Assembly: GCF_002799245.1 (NCBI RefSeq)
Contig: NZ_NEQV01000006.1
Coordinates: 62,001-126,000 of the forward strand
Origin: Stenotrophomonas maltophilia
GTDB taxonomy: Bacteria > Pseudomonadota > Gammaproteobacteria > Xanthomonadales > Xanthomonadaceae
Direction: 5' to 3'
Length of the DNA stretch: 64,000 nt
The first letter of the stretch is position 1, and each line of letters opens with the position of its first letter. Of the stretch, positions 8,461-17,910 are shown in pieces. A program made the position numbers and the translations under genes. The notes beneath the pieces are model-generated. The model had not been told where the DNA came from, ran no database searches, and worked only from the letters and a program-made list of their open reading frames with translations.

Positions 8461-9876
8461 TCAACGCGCGTCCGCGCCACCGCCCAGCACCTTGAACAAC
8501 GTCACCCGGTTGCCCGCCTCCTGCTGCTGCAGGGCGATCAGGTCCTGCTGTGCGGCATACAGGCTGCGCTGTGCATCCAGCGCCTGCAGGTAGCCATCCA
8601 GGCCCGTGCGATAACGCGCATCGGCCAGCGTGTAGCTGCGCTGGCTGGCGGCGACCAATGCACGTTGCGCGTCCATCTGCGTGGCCAGGTGATCGCGCGT
8701 GGCCAGGGCATCGGCCACTTCACTGAAGGCCTGCTGGATCGCCTTCTGGTACTGCGCGATGCCGATGTCCTTGCCGATCTTCGAAGCGTCCAGCGATGCC
8801 TTCAGCGCGCCGGCATGGAAGATCGGCGCGGTGATGCTGGGCGCGAACGACCAGCCGCGGGTGCCGGCCGAGAACAGCGTCGACAACGCGGTGGAGCTGT
8901 GGCCGTAGTTGGCGGTCAGCGTCAGCGTCGGGAAGAACGCGGCGCGCGCGGCGCCGATATCGGCGTTGGCCGCCTGCAACGCATGCTCGGCGGACAGCAC
9001 GTCCGGACGCTGCAGCAGCACGCTTGAGGGAAGGTTGGCCGGCAGCGGTGCCAGCGCCACGGTGCCGTCCAGTGCCTGCGCGCTGGGCAGCAGTGCCGCC
9101 TCCAGCGGCGCGCCCACCAGCAACTGCAGCGCATCGCGATCCTGCGCCTGCTGGGTCTGCAGCTTGGCCAGCGCACCGCGCGCGGCTTCCACGCTGGTCT
9201 GCACCTGCGACAGGTCCAGGCCGGAGGCCAGGCCCTGTGCATGGCGGGCCTCGGTGCGCTGCAGGGTCTGCTGCTGGCTGTCCAGGGTCTGCCGGGTGAA
9301 CGCCAGCGACTGCTCGTCGGCGGCCAACGCCAGCCAGGCCGTGGCCACTTCGGCGACCAGGCTGGTGCGCGCTGCGCGCTGGTTCTCGGCGCTGGCCAGC
9401 CAGTTCTGCAGGGCCTCGTTCTTCAGGCTGCGGATGCGCCCGAACAGGTCCAGCTCCCAACTGCTGATGCCCACCTGCACGGCATCGGATTCGGTGACCT
9501 GGGTGGCGCCGGTCTCGCTGTTGGCATCGCTCACCCGCGAGCGGGTGACATTGCCGCTGGCATCCACCGACGGCAGCAGCGCCGCGCGCTGGATGCGGTA
9601 CTGCGCGCGTTCCTTCTCCACCTGCAGCATCGCCACGCGCAGGTCGCGGTTGTTCTGCAGCGCCAGCGCGATCACCTGCTGCAGGCGTGGTTCCAGGAAC
9701 ACCTCGCGCCAGGCCGGCATCGCCAGTACCGGTTCGGTGCCGCCGGTGGCCGCATTGCCGAACTGTGCCGGCACCGGTGCCTCGGGGCGCTGGTAGTGAG
9801 GGGCCATGCTCACGCAGCCGCCCAGCACGGCGGTCATCGTTGCGGCCGCCAGGGCACGCAGCAGCATCGGCGTCAT
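8461..9876 (-). CDS. smeC: outer membrane efflux lipoprotein of RND multidrug pump (SmeC)
   Basis: A 471-residue NodT/OprM-type outer membrane channel. An N-terminal signal with lipobox LGGC and the family start PHYQRPEAPVP are followed by two OEP repeats, with typical DLFGRIRSLKNEALQNWLASAENQRAA and a helical C-terminal half. It provides the outer membrane exit duct for the RND pump encoded just upstream. Its ATG overlaps the end of smeB (9873-9876), showing one operon, smeA-smeB-smeC. The name rests on the complete three-gene pump adjacent to a divergent two-component pair, which in S. maltophilia describes smeABC/smeSR; the smeDEF locus carries a TetR regulator instead. Confidence 0.87.
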   Translation of the reverse strand: MTPMLLRALAAATMTAVLGGCVSMAPHYQRPEAPVPAQFGNAATGGTEPVLAMPAWREVFLEPRLQQVIALALQNNRDLRVAMLQVEKERAQYRIQRAALLPSVDASGNVTRSRVSDANSETGATQVTESDAVQVGISSWELDLFGRIRSLKNEALQNWLASAENQRAARTSLVAEVATAWLALAADEQSLAFTRQTLDSQQQTLQRTEARHAQGLASGLDLSQVQTSVEAARGALAKLQTQQAQDRDALQLLVGAPLEAALLPSAQALDGTVALAPLPANLPSSVLLQRPDVLSAEHALQAANADIGAARAAFFPTLTLTANYGHSSTALSTLFSAGTRGWSFAPSITAPIFHAGALKASLDASKIGKDIGIAQYQKAIQQAFSEVADALATRDHLATQMDAQRALVAASQRSYTLADARYRTGLDGYLQALDAQRSLYAAQQDLIALQQQEAGNRVTLFKVLGGGADAR

Positions 9877-12800
9877 GGGCTTGCCTCCGGGGCAGTGGCT
9901 TCGGCCGGCGCGCGGCCCGGGAACATGCGGCGCACCAGCAGGTAGAACAACGGCACGAAGAACATGCCCAGCACCATCGAGGCGACCGTACCGCCGGCCA
10001 CGCCCGTACCCAGCGAACGGCGCGCGGCCGAACCGGCGCCGGTGGCGAACACCAGTGGCAACACGCCCATCAGGAACGCCAGCGAGGTCATCACGATCGG
10101 CCGCAGCCGCAGGTAGACGGCCTGCAGGATCGCTTCGCGGGTGCTCTTGCCCTGCTGTTCGAGGATGCGCGCGAACTCAACGATCAGGATGCCGTTCTTC
10201 GCTGCCAGACCAATCGTGGTCAGCAGGCCGACCTGGAAGTACACGTCGTTGTTGAGGCCACGCAGGTTCATCATCAGCACTGCACCGAACACGCCCACCG
10301 GCACCGCCAGCATCACCGCGAACGGCACCGCCCAGCTTTCATACAGCGCGGCCAGGCACAGGAACACAAACAGCAGCGAGATGGCGTACAGCATCGGCGC
10401 CTGGTTGCCCGACAGCTGTTCCTGGTAGGCCATGTCCGACCAGGCATGGCTGAAGCCTTCCGGCAACGTGTCGGCCAGGCGCGCGATCTCGGCCATCGCC
10501 TCACCGGAGCTGACGCCTGGCGCCGGCTGGCCGGTGATCTCCATCGCCGAGATGCCGTTGTAGCGCTGCAATGCGGCCGGCGCGCTGGTCCAGTGGGTGC
10601 TGACCAGCGATGACAGCGGCACCATCTGCCCGGCCTGGTTGCGCACGCTCCAGCGCTCGATGTCCTGTGGCTGCATGCGTGCTTCGGCCGTGCCCTGGAT
10701 GAACACCTTCTTGATGCGGCCCTTGTAGATGAAGTTGTTGACGAAGTCGCCGCCCAGCGCCGCATTCAAGGTGTCATTGATGTCCTGCGGATTCACGCCC
10801 ATGGCCTGCGCCTTGGCATCGTCCACCTTCACCGCGTACACCGGCGCGTCCTCCAGGCTGGCGTAGCGCACGTTGACCAGCTTCGGATCCCTGGCCGCCT
10901 TCTGCAGCAGGGTGTTGCGCGCGGCCACGGCGGCGGCATGGCCGGCACCGCCTTCATCCTGCAGTTCCAGGGTGAAACCCCCCGCATCACCCAGGCCGAG
11001 GATGGCCGGCGGCGAGGTGATGAACACCTGCGCATCGGGCACGCTGGCCATGGCTGCGGTCAGCCGCGCGGCAATGGTATCGGCATCGTCCTTGCGGTCA
11101 TCCCAGTCCTTGAGCCGGATGAAGGCCTGGCCGACATTCTGGCCGCTGCCGGTGACACTGAAACCCGCAGTGGCCTGGATCGACAGCACGCTGCCGTCCT
11201 TCACCGCGGCGGCACTGAGGCGATCCATCACTGCACGGGTCTGCTCCAGGGTGGAGCCGGCCGGCAACTTCACCAGTGCGTTGAGCATGCCCTGGTCCTC
11301 ATCGGGCAGGAACGCACCCGGCAGGTGCCACAACAGCAGGCCGGTGGCCACGCTCAGCACCAGGTAGAACAGTACGCCCAGCGTGCGCCGGCCAAGGAAG
11401 CCATCCACGCGATGGCGCAGGCCGTTGGAAGTGCGCTCGAAGCGGTGGTTGAACCAGATGAAGAACTTGCCCAGCAGGCTCGGCTCGCCGCCGTGGTCGC
11501 CATGCGGATGGCCACCCTTGGGGATCTGGTGCAGGATGCTGCCGCACAGCGCCGGGGTGATGGTCATCGCCACCAGCACCGACAGGATCATCGCAGCAGC
11601 GATCGTCACCGAGAACTGGCGATAGATCACGCCGGTGACACCGCTGAAGAACGCCATCGGCAGGAACACCGCGGTCAGCACCAGCACGATGCCGACCAGC
11701 GCGCCGGTGATCTGGCCCATCGCCTTCAGCGTAGCCGGCTTCGGTGCCAGCCCTTCGAAGGTCATCACCCGCTCCACGTTCTCCACCACCACGATGGCAT
11801 CGTCCACCAGCAGGCCGATGGCCAGCACCAGCGCGAACATGGTCAGGGTGTTGATCGAGTACCCGAAGGCCGCCAGCACGCCGAACGTGCCCAGCAGCAC
11901 CACCGGCACCGCGATGGTCGGGATCAGCGTGGCCCGCCAGTTCTGCAGGAACAGGTACATCACCAGCACGACCAGCGCGATCGCCTCGATCAGGGTGATC
12001 ACCACCTCCTTCAGCGAGATGGTCACGAACGGCGTGGTGGTGAACGCCACGTGGGCGGTGTAGCCATGCGGCCAGTACTTCTGCAGCTGCTGAAGCCGTG
12101 CATCGATGGCCTTGGAGACGGCGATCGCGTTCGCACCGGCATTGAGTTCAATGCCCAGCGAGGCCGACGGCTTGCCATTGAAGGTGCTGATGCTGTCGTA
12201 GCTCTCCGGGCCCAGGCCGATCGTCGCTACGTCACCCAGGTGCACCACGCTGCCGCTGGCGTCAGCCTTGAGCACCACCTGCGCGAACTGCTCGGGGGTG
12301 TGCAGGCGGCTGCGTGCGGTCACGGTCGCGTCCAGCTGCTGGCCCTTCAGCGCCGGCTGGCCTCCCAGCTCACCGGCCGACACGTCGGTGTTCTGCGCCT
12401 GCAGTGCGGTCTCGATGTCCGACGGCATCAGTGCGTACTGGCGCATCTTTTCCGGGTCCAGCCAGATACGCATGGCGTATTCCTGGCCGATCGGCTGGAT
12501 GTTGCCGACGCCGCTGACACGGCTGATCTGGTCGTCGATGCGCGCTTCCATGAAGTTGGCGACATCGAAGTTGTCCATGCTGCCGTCTTCGCTGGTGAAC
12601 GACAGCACCTCGAAGATCGAACCACTGGACTTGGTGATGGTCAGGCCGTTCTGCTGCACCGCCTGCGGCAGCGTTGCCATGGCCGCCTGCAGCTGGTTCT
12701 GCACCTGCACCTGCGCGGTGTCCGGGTTGGTGCCGGTGGCGAACACCAGGTTGACCTGCGCCGAGCCATCGGAGGCACTGGTCGAGGTCATGTACATCAG

Positions 12801-13022
12801 ATGGTCCAGGCTCTGCTGGGACTGCTCGATGACCTGGGTGACCGCGTTTTCCACGGTCTGCGACGAGGCGCCGGTGTAGGTGGCGCGGATGGTGATGGTG
12901 GGCGGGGCGATCTGCGGATAGCGGTCCACCGGCAGGATCATGATCGCGAGCAGGCCGAGCAGGCTGACCGCGATGGCGATCACCCAGGCGAAGATCGGCC
13001 GGTCGATGAAGAAACGAACCAT
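9873..13022 (-). CDS. smeB: RND multidrug efflux transporter, HAE1 family (SmeB)
   Basis: A 1049-residue inner membrane proton/drug antiporter of the AcrB class. The N-terminus MVRFFIDRPIFAWVIAI is characteristic. The proton-relay motif LAIGLLVDDAIVVVENVERVM in TM4 has the paired aspartates of HAE1 pumps, and GVIYRQFSVTIAAAM plus the C-terminal FFVPLFYLLVRRMFPG are typical. Two large periplasmic loops follow TM1 and TM7. It would export hydrophobic drugs together with SmeA and SmeC. It starts 12 bases after smeA ends and overlaps smeC by four bases. Confidence 0.93.
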   Translation of the reverse strand: MVRFFIDRPIFAWVIAIAVSLLGLLAIMILPVDRYPQIAPPTITIRATYTGASSQTVENAVTQVIEQSQQSLDHLMYMTSTSASDGSAQVNLVFATGTNPDTAQVQVQNQLQAAMATLPQAVQQNGLTITKSSGSIFEVLSFTSEDGSMDNFDVANFMEARIDDQISRVSGVGNIQPIGQEYAMRIWLDPEKMRQYALMPSDIETALQAQNTDVSAGELGGQPALKGQQLDATVTARSRLHTPEQFAQVVLKADASGSVVHLGDVATIGLGPESYDSISTFNGKPSASLGIELNAGANAIAVSKAIDARLQQLQKYWPHGYTAHVAFTTTPFVTISLKEVVITLIEAIALVVLVMYLFLQNWRATLIPTIAVPVVLLGTFGVLAAFGYSINTLTMFALVLAIGLLVDDAIVVVENVERVMTFEGLAPKPATLKAMGQITGALVGIVLVLTAVFLPMAFFSGVTGVIYRQFSVTIAAAMILSVLVAMTITPALCGSILHQIPKGGHPHGDHGGEPSLLGKFFIWFNHRFERTSNGLRHRVDGFLGRRTLGVLFYLVLSVATGLLLWHLPGAFLPDEDQGMLNALVKLPAGSTLEQTRAVMDRLSAAAVKDGSVLSIQATAGFSVTGSGQNVGQAFIRLKDWDDRKDDADTIAARLTAAMASVPDAQVFITSPPAILGLGDAGGFTLELQDEGGAGHAAAVAARNTLLQKAARDPKLVNVRYASLEDAPVYAVKVDDAKAQAMGVNPQDINDTLNAALGGDFVNNFIYKGRIKKVFIQGTAEARMQPQDIERWSVRNQAGQMVPLSSLVSTHWTSAPAALQRYNGISAMEITGQPAPGVSSGEAMAEIARLADTLPEGFSHAWSDMAYQEQLSGNQAPMLYAISLLFVFLCLAALYESWAVPFAVMLAVPVGVFGAVLMMNLRGLNNDVYFQVGLLTTIGLAAKNGILIVEFARILEQQGKSTREAILQAVYLRLRPIVMTSLAFLMGVLPLVFATGAGSAARRSLGTGVAGGTVASMVLGMFFVPLFYLLVRRMFPGRAPAEATAPEASP

Positions 13023-13034
13023 GCGCGGCAGGCC

Positions 13035-14231
13035 TCAGTGCGACTTTTCGTCGGTGTTGCCGTTCGGGTCGATCGCCGGCATTGCTGCCAGCTGCGCCGT
13101 CGTGGCCGCCACCGCCTTCACCTGCTGGCCGAGCGCCACGGCACTGCCGTTGCTGACGATCACCCGCTCGCCGGCCTGCAGGCCCTGCGTGATCTGCCAC
13201 TGGTTACCCACCACCTGGCCGGTGCTGACCCGGCGCTCGATCACGTGGTCCCTGGCATCGAGCAGGCGCAGCAGCGGCTCACCGCGTTCATTGCGCACCA
13301 CCGCCTTCTGCGGCACCAGCAGCGCACGTGCATCGGTGGCCATCGGCAGCACCGCCTTCAGGTACATGCCCGGCAGCAGCAGGCCGTCCGGGTTCGGGAT
13401 GACCGCGCGCAGCACCACGTTGCCGGTGCCCGGATCGACCGCGCTGCCGACGAACTCCAGCGTGCCTTCATGCGCATAGGTGCTGCCGTCCTCCAGCAGC
13501 ACCTTCACCTGTGCCTTGCCATCGATGGCCTTCACCAGGCCGGCATCGAGCTGCTTGCGCAGCGCCAGCATCTGCGTGCTGGACTGGGTCACGTCCAGAT
13601 AGACCGGGTCCAACCGCTGGATGGTCGCCAGTGCGGCGTCCTGGCCGGCAGCGACCAGCGCACCGGCGGTGACGCTGGAGGTACCAATGCGGCCCTCGAT
13701 CGGCGCGGTCACCCGGGTGTAGTCGAGGTTGATGCGCGCAGCCTGCAATGCAGCGCGCGCGGCGATCACATTGGCCTGTGCCTGCTTCAGTGCCGAGGTG
13801 GCATCGTCGGCGTCCTGCTTGCTGGCCGCATCCATGCCCAGCAGCGTGCGGGTGCGCTCGGCCTTCGGCTGCGCCGACAGCACGGTGGCCTCGGCCTGCG
13901 CCAGCTGGCCACGGGCGGTATCGAAGGCGGCCTGGTACGGCGCCGGATCGACCTGGTACAGCAGCTGGCCGGCCTTGACCTGCTGGCCTTCGGTGAACAA
14001 GCGCTGGCGGATCAATCCGCCGATCTGCGGCCGCACCTCGGACACCTCGAACGGCACCGCCCGGCCGGGCAGGGTCTGCTGCAGTGCCAGCGGCTGCGCG
14101 CTGGCGGTGATCACGCCCACTTCGGGGGTGGCCGGGGCTTCGGTCCTGCCCGCCGAGCAGGCTGCCAGGGCCAGCAACAAGGGCAACAACAGCGAACGGG
14201 GGGAACGGGACAGCGGACGCAGGAGTGACAT
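13035..14231 (-). CDS. smeA: RND efflux periplasmic adaptor lipoprotein (SmeA)
   Basis: A 398-residue membrane fusion protein linking SmeB to SmeC. The ATG at 14229-14231 was chosen because it gives a short signal peptide ending in lipobox ALAACS; the frame extends a little upstream without a better signal. Features are the lipoyl/barrel-sandwich half GLIRQRLFTEGQQVKAGQLLYQVDP, a helical hairpin (ATVLSAQPKAERTRTLLG), the second half TRVTAPIEGRIGTSSVTAGALV, and a C-terminal beta-barrel ending in polar residues. First gene of the operon; the about 120-base gap to the divergent smeS must hold both promoters. Confidence 0.9.
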   Translation of the reverse strand: MSLLRPLSRSPRSLLLPLLLALAACSAGRTEAPATPEVGVITASAQPLALQQTLPGRAVPFEVSEVRPQIGGLIRQRLFTEGQQVKAGQLLYQVDPAPYQAAFDTARGQLAQAEATVLSAQPKAERTRTLLGMDAASKQDADDATSALKQAQANVIAARAALQAARINLDYTRVTAPIEGRIGTSSVTAGALVAAGQDAALATIQRLDPVYLDVTQSSTQMLALRKQLDAGLVKAIDGKAQVKVLLEDGSTYAHEGTLEFVGSAVDPGTGNVVLRAVIPNPDGLLLPGMYLKAVLPMATDARALLVPQKAVVRNERGEPLLRLLDARDHVIERRVSTGQVVGNQWQITQGLQAGERVIVSNGSAVALGQQVKAVAATTAQLAAMPAIDPNGNTDEKSH

Positions 14232-14359
14232 GGGGGCGTGGGGGCCTTTCGTTGACCCTCGCACGCTGCCGTGAAACTGTGCAGAGAATATGGAGAATGT
14301 GCGACCGGCTCAGCTGACGCTTGCTTTCGGCGCCGCATGCGCCGCTAATGGCCCCCGCG

Positions 14360-15751
14360 ATGGCGAAGATTCGACTCAAATTGGGCCTGACCGCGAAGAC
14401 CTTCCTCGCGATCTTCACCGCCTGCCTGCTGGTGCTGGCGGTGAACGGCATTGCCAGCCGCGTGGCGTTCCAGACCGGCTTCCTGGACTACCTGAACGAC
14501 CAGGGCGATCTGCGCATGCAGCGCCTGATGCCCCACCTGCAGCGCGAGTACAGCGCGCACGGCGGCTGGGAGCATCTGCGCGGCGACAGTGATCGCTGGG
14601 CGCGCCTGCTGCGCCCGGACCTGGCTCATGGGCACGAAGGGCCGGTGCCCCCGCTGTCCGACCAGACCGGCGTTCCCTCCCGGCTGGGCCTGTTCGATGC
14701 GCAGCATCGGTTCGTGGCCGGCAACCCCGATGCCACCAGCGATGACGATCCGCATCCGGTGCAGCTGGACGGGCACACCGTCGGCTGGCTGGGCATGGTG
14801 CCGTTCCAGACCGTCATCGCCACCAACGATCTGAATTTCTACAACACCCAGATGCGCGCATGGTGGGTGATCGGCATCTCGCTGCTGCTGGTGACGGTAT
14901 TGCTGGCCTGGCTGGTGTCGCGCGCGCTGCGCCAGCGCCTGGCCAAGCTGGCCGCGGCCACCCACCGGCTCGCTGCCGGCGACTACGCCACCCGCATCGA
15001 GCGCACCAGCGATGACGAGCTGGATGCACTGGTCAACGACTTCAACCGGATGGCGCAGGCGCTGGACGACACCGAGCGCAACCGCCGCGCCTTCATCGCC
15101 GACATCTCGCACGAACTGCGCACGCCGCTGGCGGTGGTGCGCGCCGAACTGGAGGCGATCGAGGACGGCATCCGCCCGCTGGACCGTGCCAACCTCGGTG
15201 CCCTGCAGGGCGAGATCCGCCAGCTGGGCAAACTGATCGACGACCTGCACGACCTGTCGATGACCCAGTCCGGGGGCCTGGCCTACCGCTTCGCCCCGCT
15301 GGACCTGGTGGCGCTGCTGCGCAGCGAGCTCAATGGCATGCGCGTGCGCTTCTCCACGGCAGGGCTGGCACTGGAAGAAGACCTCCCCACCACACCGCTG
15401 CAGGTATCCGGTGACGAGCGACGCCTGCAGCAGGTCCTGGCCAACCTGCTGGAAAATGCGCTGCGCTATACCCATGCCGGCGGCCGTGTACTTGTGCAGG
15501 CAGCGCGCGTACCTGCGGGCATCCAGCTGATCGTGGAAGACACCGCACCGGGCGTGCCGGCCGACAAGTGCGCACTGCTGTTCGAGCGATTCTACCGGGT
15601 GGAGAGTTCGCGCAACCGGGCCAGCGGCGGCAGCGGGCTGGGCCTGGCCATCAGCCACAACATCATCCTCGCCCACCGCGGCCACATCCATGCCGAGCCC
15701 TCGCCGCTGGGCGGCCTGCGCGTGGTCATCACCCTGCCGGAGTCTGCATGA
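14360..15751 (+). CDS. smeS: sensor histidine kinase of efflux two-component system (SmeS)
   Basis: A BaeS-like histidine kinase of about 463 residues. TM1 is near residues 10-30 (FLAIFTACLLVLAVNGI), a periplasmic sensor loop follows, TM2 is at WWVIGISLLLVTVLLAWLVSRAL, then HAMP, the HisKA box FIADISHELRTPLAVV with the phosphoacceptor His, and a HATPase with N-box LLENALRYTHAG, DTAPGVP and SGGSGLGLAI. Upstream in-frame ATGs at 14321 and 14348 are possible; 14360 was preferred as the first start giving MAKIRLKLG before TM1. It probably controls the divergent smeABC operon. Its stop overlaps the smeR start (ATGA). Confidence 0.88.
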   Translation: MAKIRLKLGLTAKTFLAIFTACLLVLAVNGIASRVAFQTGFLDYLNDQGDLRMQRLMPHLQREYSAHGGWEHLRGDSDRWARLLRPDLAHGHEGPVPPLSDQTGVPSRLGLFDAQHRFVAGNPDATSDDDPHPVQLDGHTVGWLGMVPFQTVIATNDLNFYNTQMRAWWVIGISLLLVTVLLAWLVSRALRQRLAKLAAATHRLAAGDYATRIERTSDDELDALVNDFNRMAQALDDTERNRRAFIADISHELRTPLAVVRAELEAIEDGIRPLDRANLGALQGEIRQLGKLIDDLHDLSMTQSGGLAYRFAPLDLVALLRSELNGMRVRFSTAGLALEEDLPTTPLQVSGDERRLQQVLANLLENALRYTHAGGRVLVQAARVPAGIQLIVEDTAPGVPADKCALLFERFYRVESSRNRASGGSGLGLAISHNIILAHRGHIHAEPSPLGGLRVVITLPESA

Positions 15752-16437
15752 GCACGTCCCCCGTCACGCCCGCGAAGGTCCTGATCGTCGAGGACGAGCC
15801 ACGCCTGGCCTCGGTCCTGCGTGACTACCTGGCCGCCGCCGGCATGACCAGCGAATGGGTGGACGATGGCGGCCAGGTGATCGACGCCTTCACGCGTTAC
15901 CAGCCCGATCTGGTGCTGCTGGACCTGATGCTGCCGCAGCGCGACGGCGTGGACCTGTGCCGCGAACTGCGCGCCGGCAGTGACGTGCCGGTGATCATGG
16001 TCACCGCACGGGTGGAAGAGATCGACCGCCTGCTGGGCCTGGACATCGGCGCCGACGACTACATCTGCAAGCCGTTCAGCCCACGCGAAGTGGTCGCGCG
16101 GGTGGTGGCGGTACTGCGCCGCTACCGCCCGGATCCGGCGGCACGGGCCAACAGCGGGCTGCACATCGACGAGCCAGCGGCACGCGCCACCTGGAATGGG
16201 AGAGGCCTGGACCTGACGCCGGTGGAGTACCGCCTGCTGCGCACCCTGCTGGCCACGCCAGGCCGGATCTGGGCGCGCGATGAGCTGCTCGACCGCCTCT
16301 ATCTGGACCATCGCGTGGTGGTCGACCGCACCGTCGACAGCCACGTGCGCAACCTGCGCCGCAAGCTGGCCGACGCCGGCATGGAAGGCGAGCCGATCCG
16401 TTCAGTATACGGGATGGGCTACAGCTACGAACCCTGA
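15748..16437 (+). CDS. smeR: OmpR/PhoB-type response regulator (SmeR)
   Basis: A 229-residue response regulator. The receiver domain has the acidic pair in LIVEDEPRLASVL, the phosphoacceptor Asp in PDLVLLDLMLPQRDG, the Thr in VIMVTARVEE and the Lys in DYICKPFSPREVV. The C-terminal winged helix contains LTPVEYRLLRTLLATPGRIWARDELLDRLY and VDSHVRNLRRKL. The ATG at 15748 overlaps the kinase stop, so the two are translated as a coupled pair. Expected role: transcriptional control of smeABC. Confidence 0.92.
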   Translation: MSTSPVTPAKVLIVEDEPRLASVLRDYLAAAGMTSEWVDDGGQVIDAFTRYQPDLVLLDLMLPQRDGVDLCRELRAGSDVPVIMVTARVEEIDRLLGLDIGADDYICKPFSPREVVARVVAVLRRYRPDPAARANSGLHIDEPAARATWNGRGLDLTPVEYRLLRTLLATPGRIWARDELLDRLYLDHRVVVDRTVDSHVRNLRRKLADAGMEGEPIRSVYGMGYSYEP

Positions 16438-16444
16438 GACATCG

Positions 16445-16514
16445 GTAGTGCCGAGCCTATGCTCGGCTGCTTCTGCCCTGATGGCCGGCAAGCCGAGCAT
16501 GGGCTCGGCTCTAC
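16445..16514. repeat. inverted pair of SMAG-type repeats
   Basis: Two GTAG units face each other: 16445-16470 (GTAGTGCCGAGCCTATGCTC..) and 16492-16514 (..GGGCTCGGCTCTAC), separated by about 21 bases. This is the dimer arrangement expected of REP-type elements. It can also fold as one long hairpin downstream of smeR. Confidence 0.85.
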
Positions 16515-16567
16515 AACACACCACACAGGTATCATCGTTGCGAATGCCCTGATTTCCGGAGAAGCCG

Positions 16568-17098
16568 ATGAACCCGCTGCGCCCCTTCCGCGACAAGATG
16601 CCCGTTCTCGGCGAGCGCGTGTACATCGATCCTGCCTGCACCGTCATCGGTGACGTGGAACTGGCCGAGGACGTATCGGTCTGGCCGGGCACGATCATCC
16701 GCGGCGACGTCAATTACATACGCATCGGTGCACGCACCAATGTGCAGGACGGCACCATCATCCACGTCAGCCACCACAGCCCTTACAACAAGGCCGGCTA
16801 CCCGACCCTGATCGGCGAAGGCGTGACCGTCGGCCATGGCTGCATCATCCATGCCTGCACCATCGGTGATTACAGCCTGATCGGCATGGGCGCCTGCATC
16901 CTCGACGGCGCGCGGGTCGAGCGCCATGGCTTCGTCGGCGCCGGTGCGGTGGTCGGCCCGGGCAAGGTGGTCGGCGAAGGCGAGCTGTGGGTGGGCAACC
17001 CGGCACGCCCGGCGCGCACGCTGAGTGACAAGGAGATCGAGTCGCTGCACTACTCGGCCGACCACTACGTGCGGCTGAAGGACGAATACCTGGGCTGA
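16568..17098 (+). CDS. gamma-carbonic anhydrase-family hexapeptide protein (YrdA-like)
   Basis: A 176-residue left-handed beta-helix protein of the gamma-carbonic anhydrase/PaaY/YrdA group. Hexapeptide repeats start at GDVELAEDVSVWPGTIIRGD and continue through GARTNVQDGTIIHVSHHS, GVTVGHGCIIHACTIGDYSLIGMGACILDGA and VVGPGKVVGEGELWVGNPARPAR. The three zinc-ligand histidines are visible in HVSHH and VGHGCIIHAC. The C-terminal helix is short. Whether it has real carbonic anhydrase activity is uncertain for this subgroup. Monocistronic, separated from smeR by a SMAG dimer. Confidence 0.9.
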   Translation: MNPLRPFRDKMPVLGERVYIDPACTVIGDVELAEDVSVWPGTIIRGDVNYIRIGARTNVQDGTIIHVSHHSPYNKAGYPTLIGEGVTVGHGCIIHACTIGDYSLIGMGACILDGARVERHGFVGAGAVVGPGKVVGEGELWVGNPARPARTLSDKEIESLHYSADHYVRLKDEYLG

Positions 17099-17220
17099 GC
17101 GGCCAACGCCGCCATGCGGCTCTGCTAAAGTCTGGGCCCGACCAGGACCTGTCGAGACCCCATGCCTGTGGCTGCCTGCCGGAGAGGACTCCGCCGCCCA
17201 CAACGAAGGCCATCGCACTG

Positions 17221-17910
17221 ATGGCCGCACCGATGCTCGATACCTACCGCGAGGTGGTGACGCCGGAGGGTGTGCCGCTGCAGCTGCCGGCGGCCGGCCC
17301 GGTGCCTCGGGCGATGGCCTGGCTGGTGGATCTCGGCGTGCGCATCGCGGTACTGGTGGTGATGTCGATTCCGCTGGCACTGCTGGACAGGTTCGGCTCC
17401 GGGCTCAGCCTGGTGCTGATGTTCCTGGTCTACTGGGCCTACCCGATCGTCTGCGAAGCGCTGTGGGGCCGCACCCTGGGCAAGCGCGCGCTGGGCCTGC
17501 GCGTGCTCGCCCGCGATGGCGCGCCGGTGGGCTGGATGGCCGCCATCACCCGCAACCTGCTGCGCACCGTGGACATGCTGCCGTTCGGCTATGCACTGGG
17601 CCTGATCAGCAGCCTGTTCGATCCCCATGGCCGCCGCCTCGGCGATCTGGTGGCCGGTACCGTGGTCGTGCATGCACCGGCGCTGTACCTGCCTCCTCCG
17701 CCCACCATCGACAGCGCACTGGCCCCACCGCAGCCCCTGCGACCGGAAGAACAAGCGGCGCTGCTGGCCTTCGCCGAGCGCGCGCCCCGGTTGTCGGCGG
17801 CACGCCAGCAGGAACTGGCCGGCATTGCCGAGCCACTGACCGGCACCCACGGCCAGGTGGGCGTGCTGCGCCTGTATGCCATGGCCAACTGGCTGCTGGG
17901 GCGGCGATGA
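17221..17910 (+). CDS. RDD family membrane protein
   Basis: A 229-residue RDD-domain protein. The domain has the initial Arg in PVPRAMAWLVDLGVR, two to three membrane segments (IAVLVVMSIPLALLD, LVLMFLVYWAYPIVCEAL), the motif GRTLGKRALGLRVLARDG and the conserved Asp in DPHGRRLGDLVAGTVVV. The C-terminal about 80 residues are soluble. It opens a six-gene operon in which every gene overlaps or abuts the next; here TGA overlaps the spoIIM-like ATG. RDD proteins often accompany MoxR/DUF58 modules, and their exact role is unknown. Confidence 0.88.
   Translation: MAAPMLDTYREVVTPEGVPLQLPAAGPVPRAMAWLVDLGVRIAVLVVMSIPLALLDRFGSGLSLVLMFLVYWAYPIVCEALWGRTLGKRALGLRVLARDGAPVGWMAAITRNLLRTVDMLPFGYALGLISSLFDPHGRRLGDLVAGTVVVHAPALYLPPPPTIDSALAPPQPLRPEEQAALLAFAERAPRLSAARQQELAGIAEPLTGTHGQVGVLRLYAMANWLLGRR

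Noticed and set aside
10938..14228. 1096-codon open frame on the plus strand opposite smeA and smeB
   Set aside because: It is an antisense shadow of high-GC genes; the translation is His/Gln/Arg-rich with no domain, and the minus strand encodes complete RND genes.
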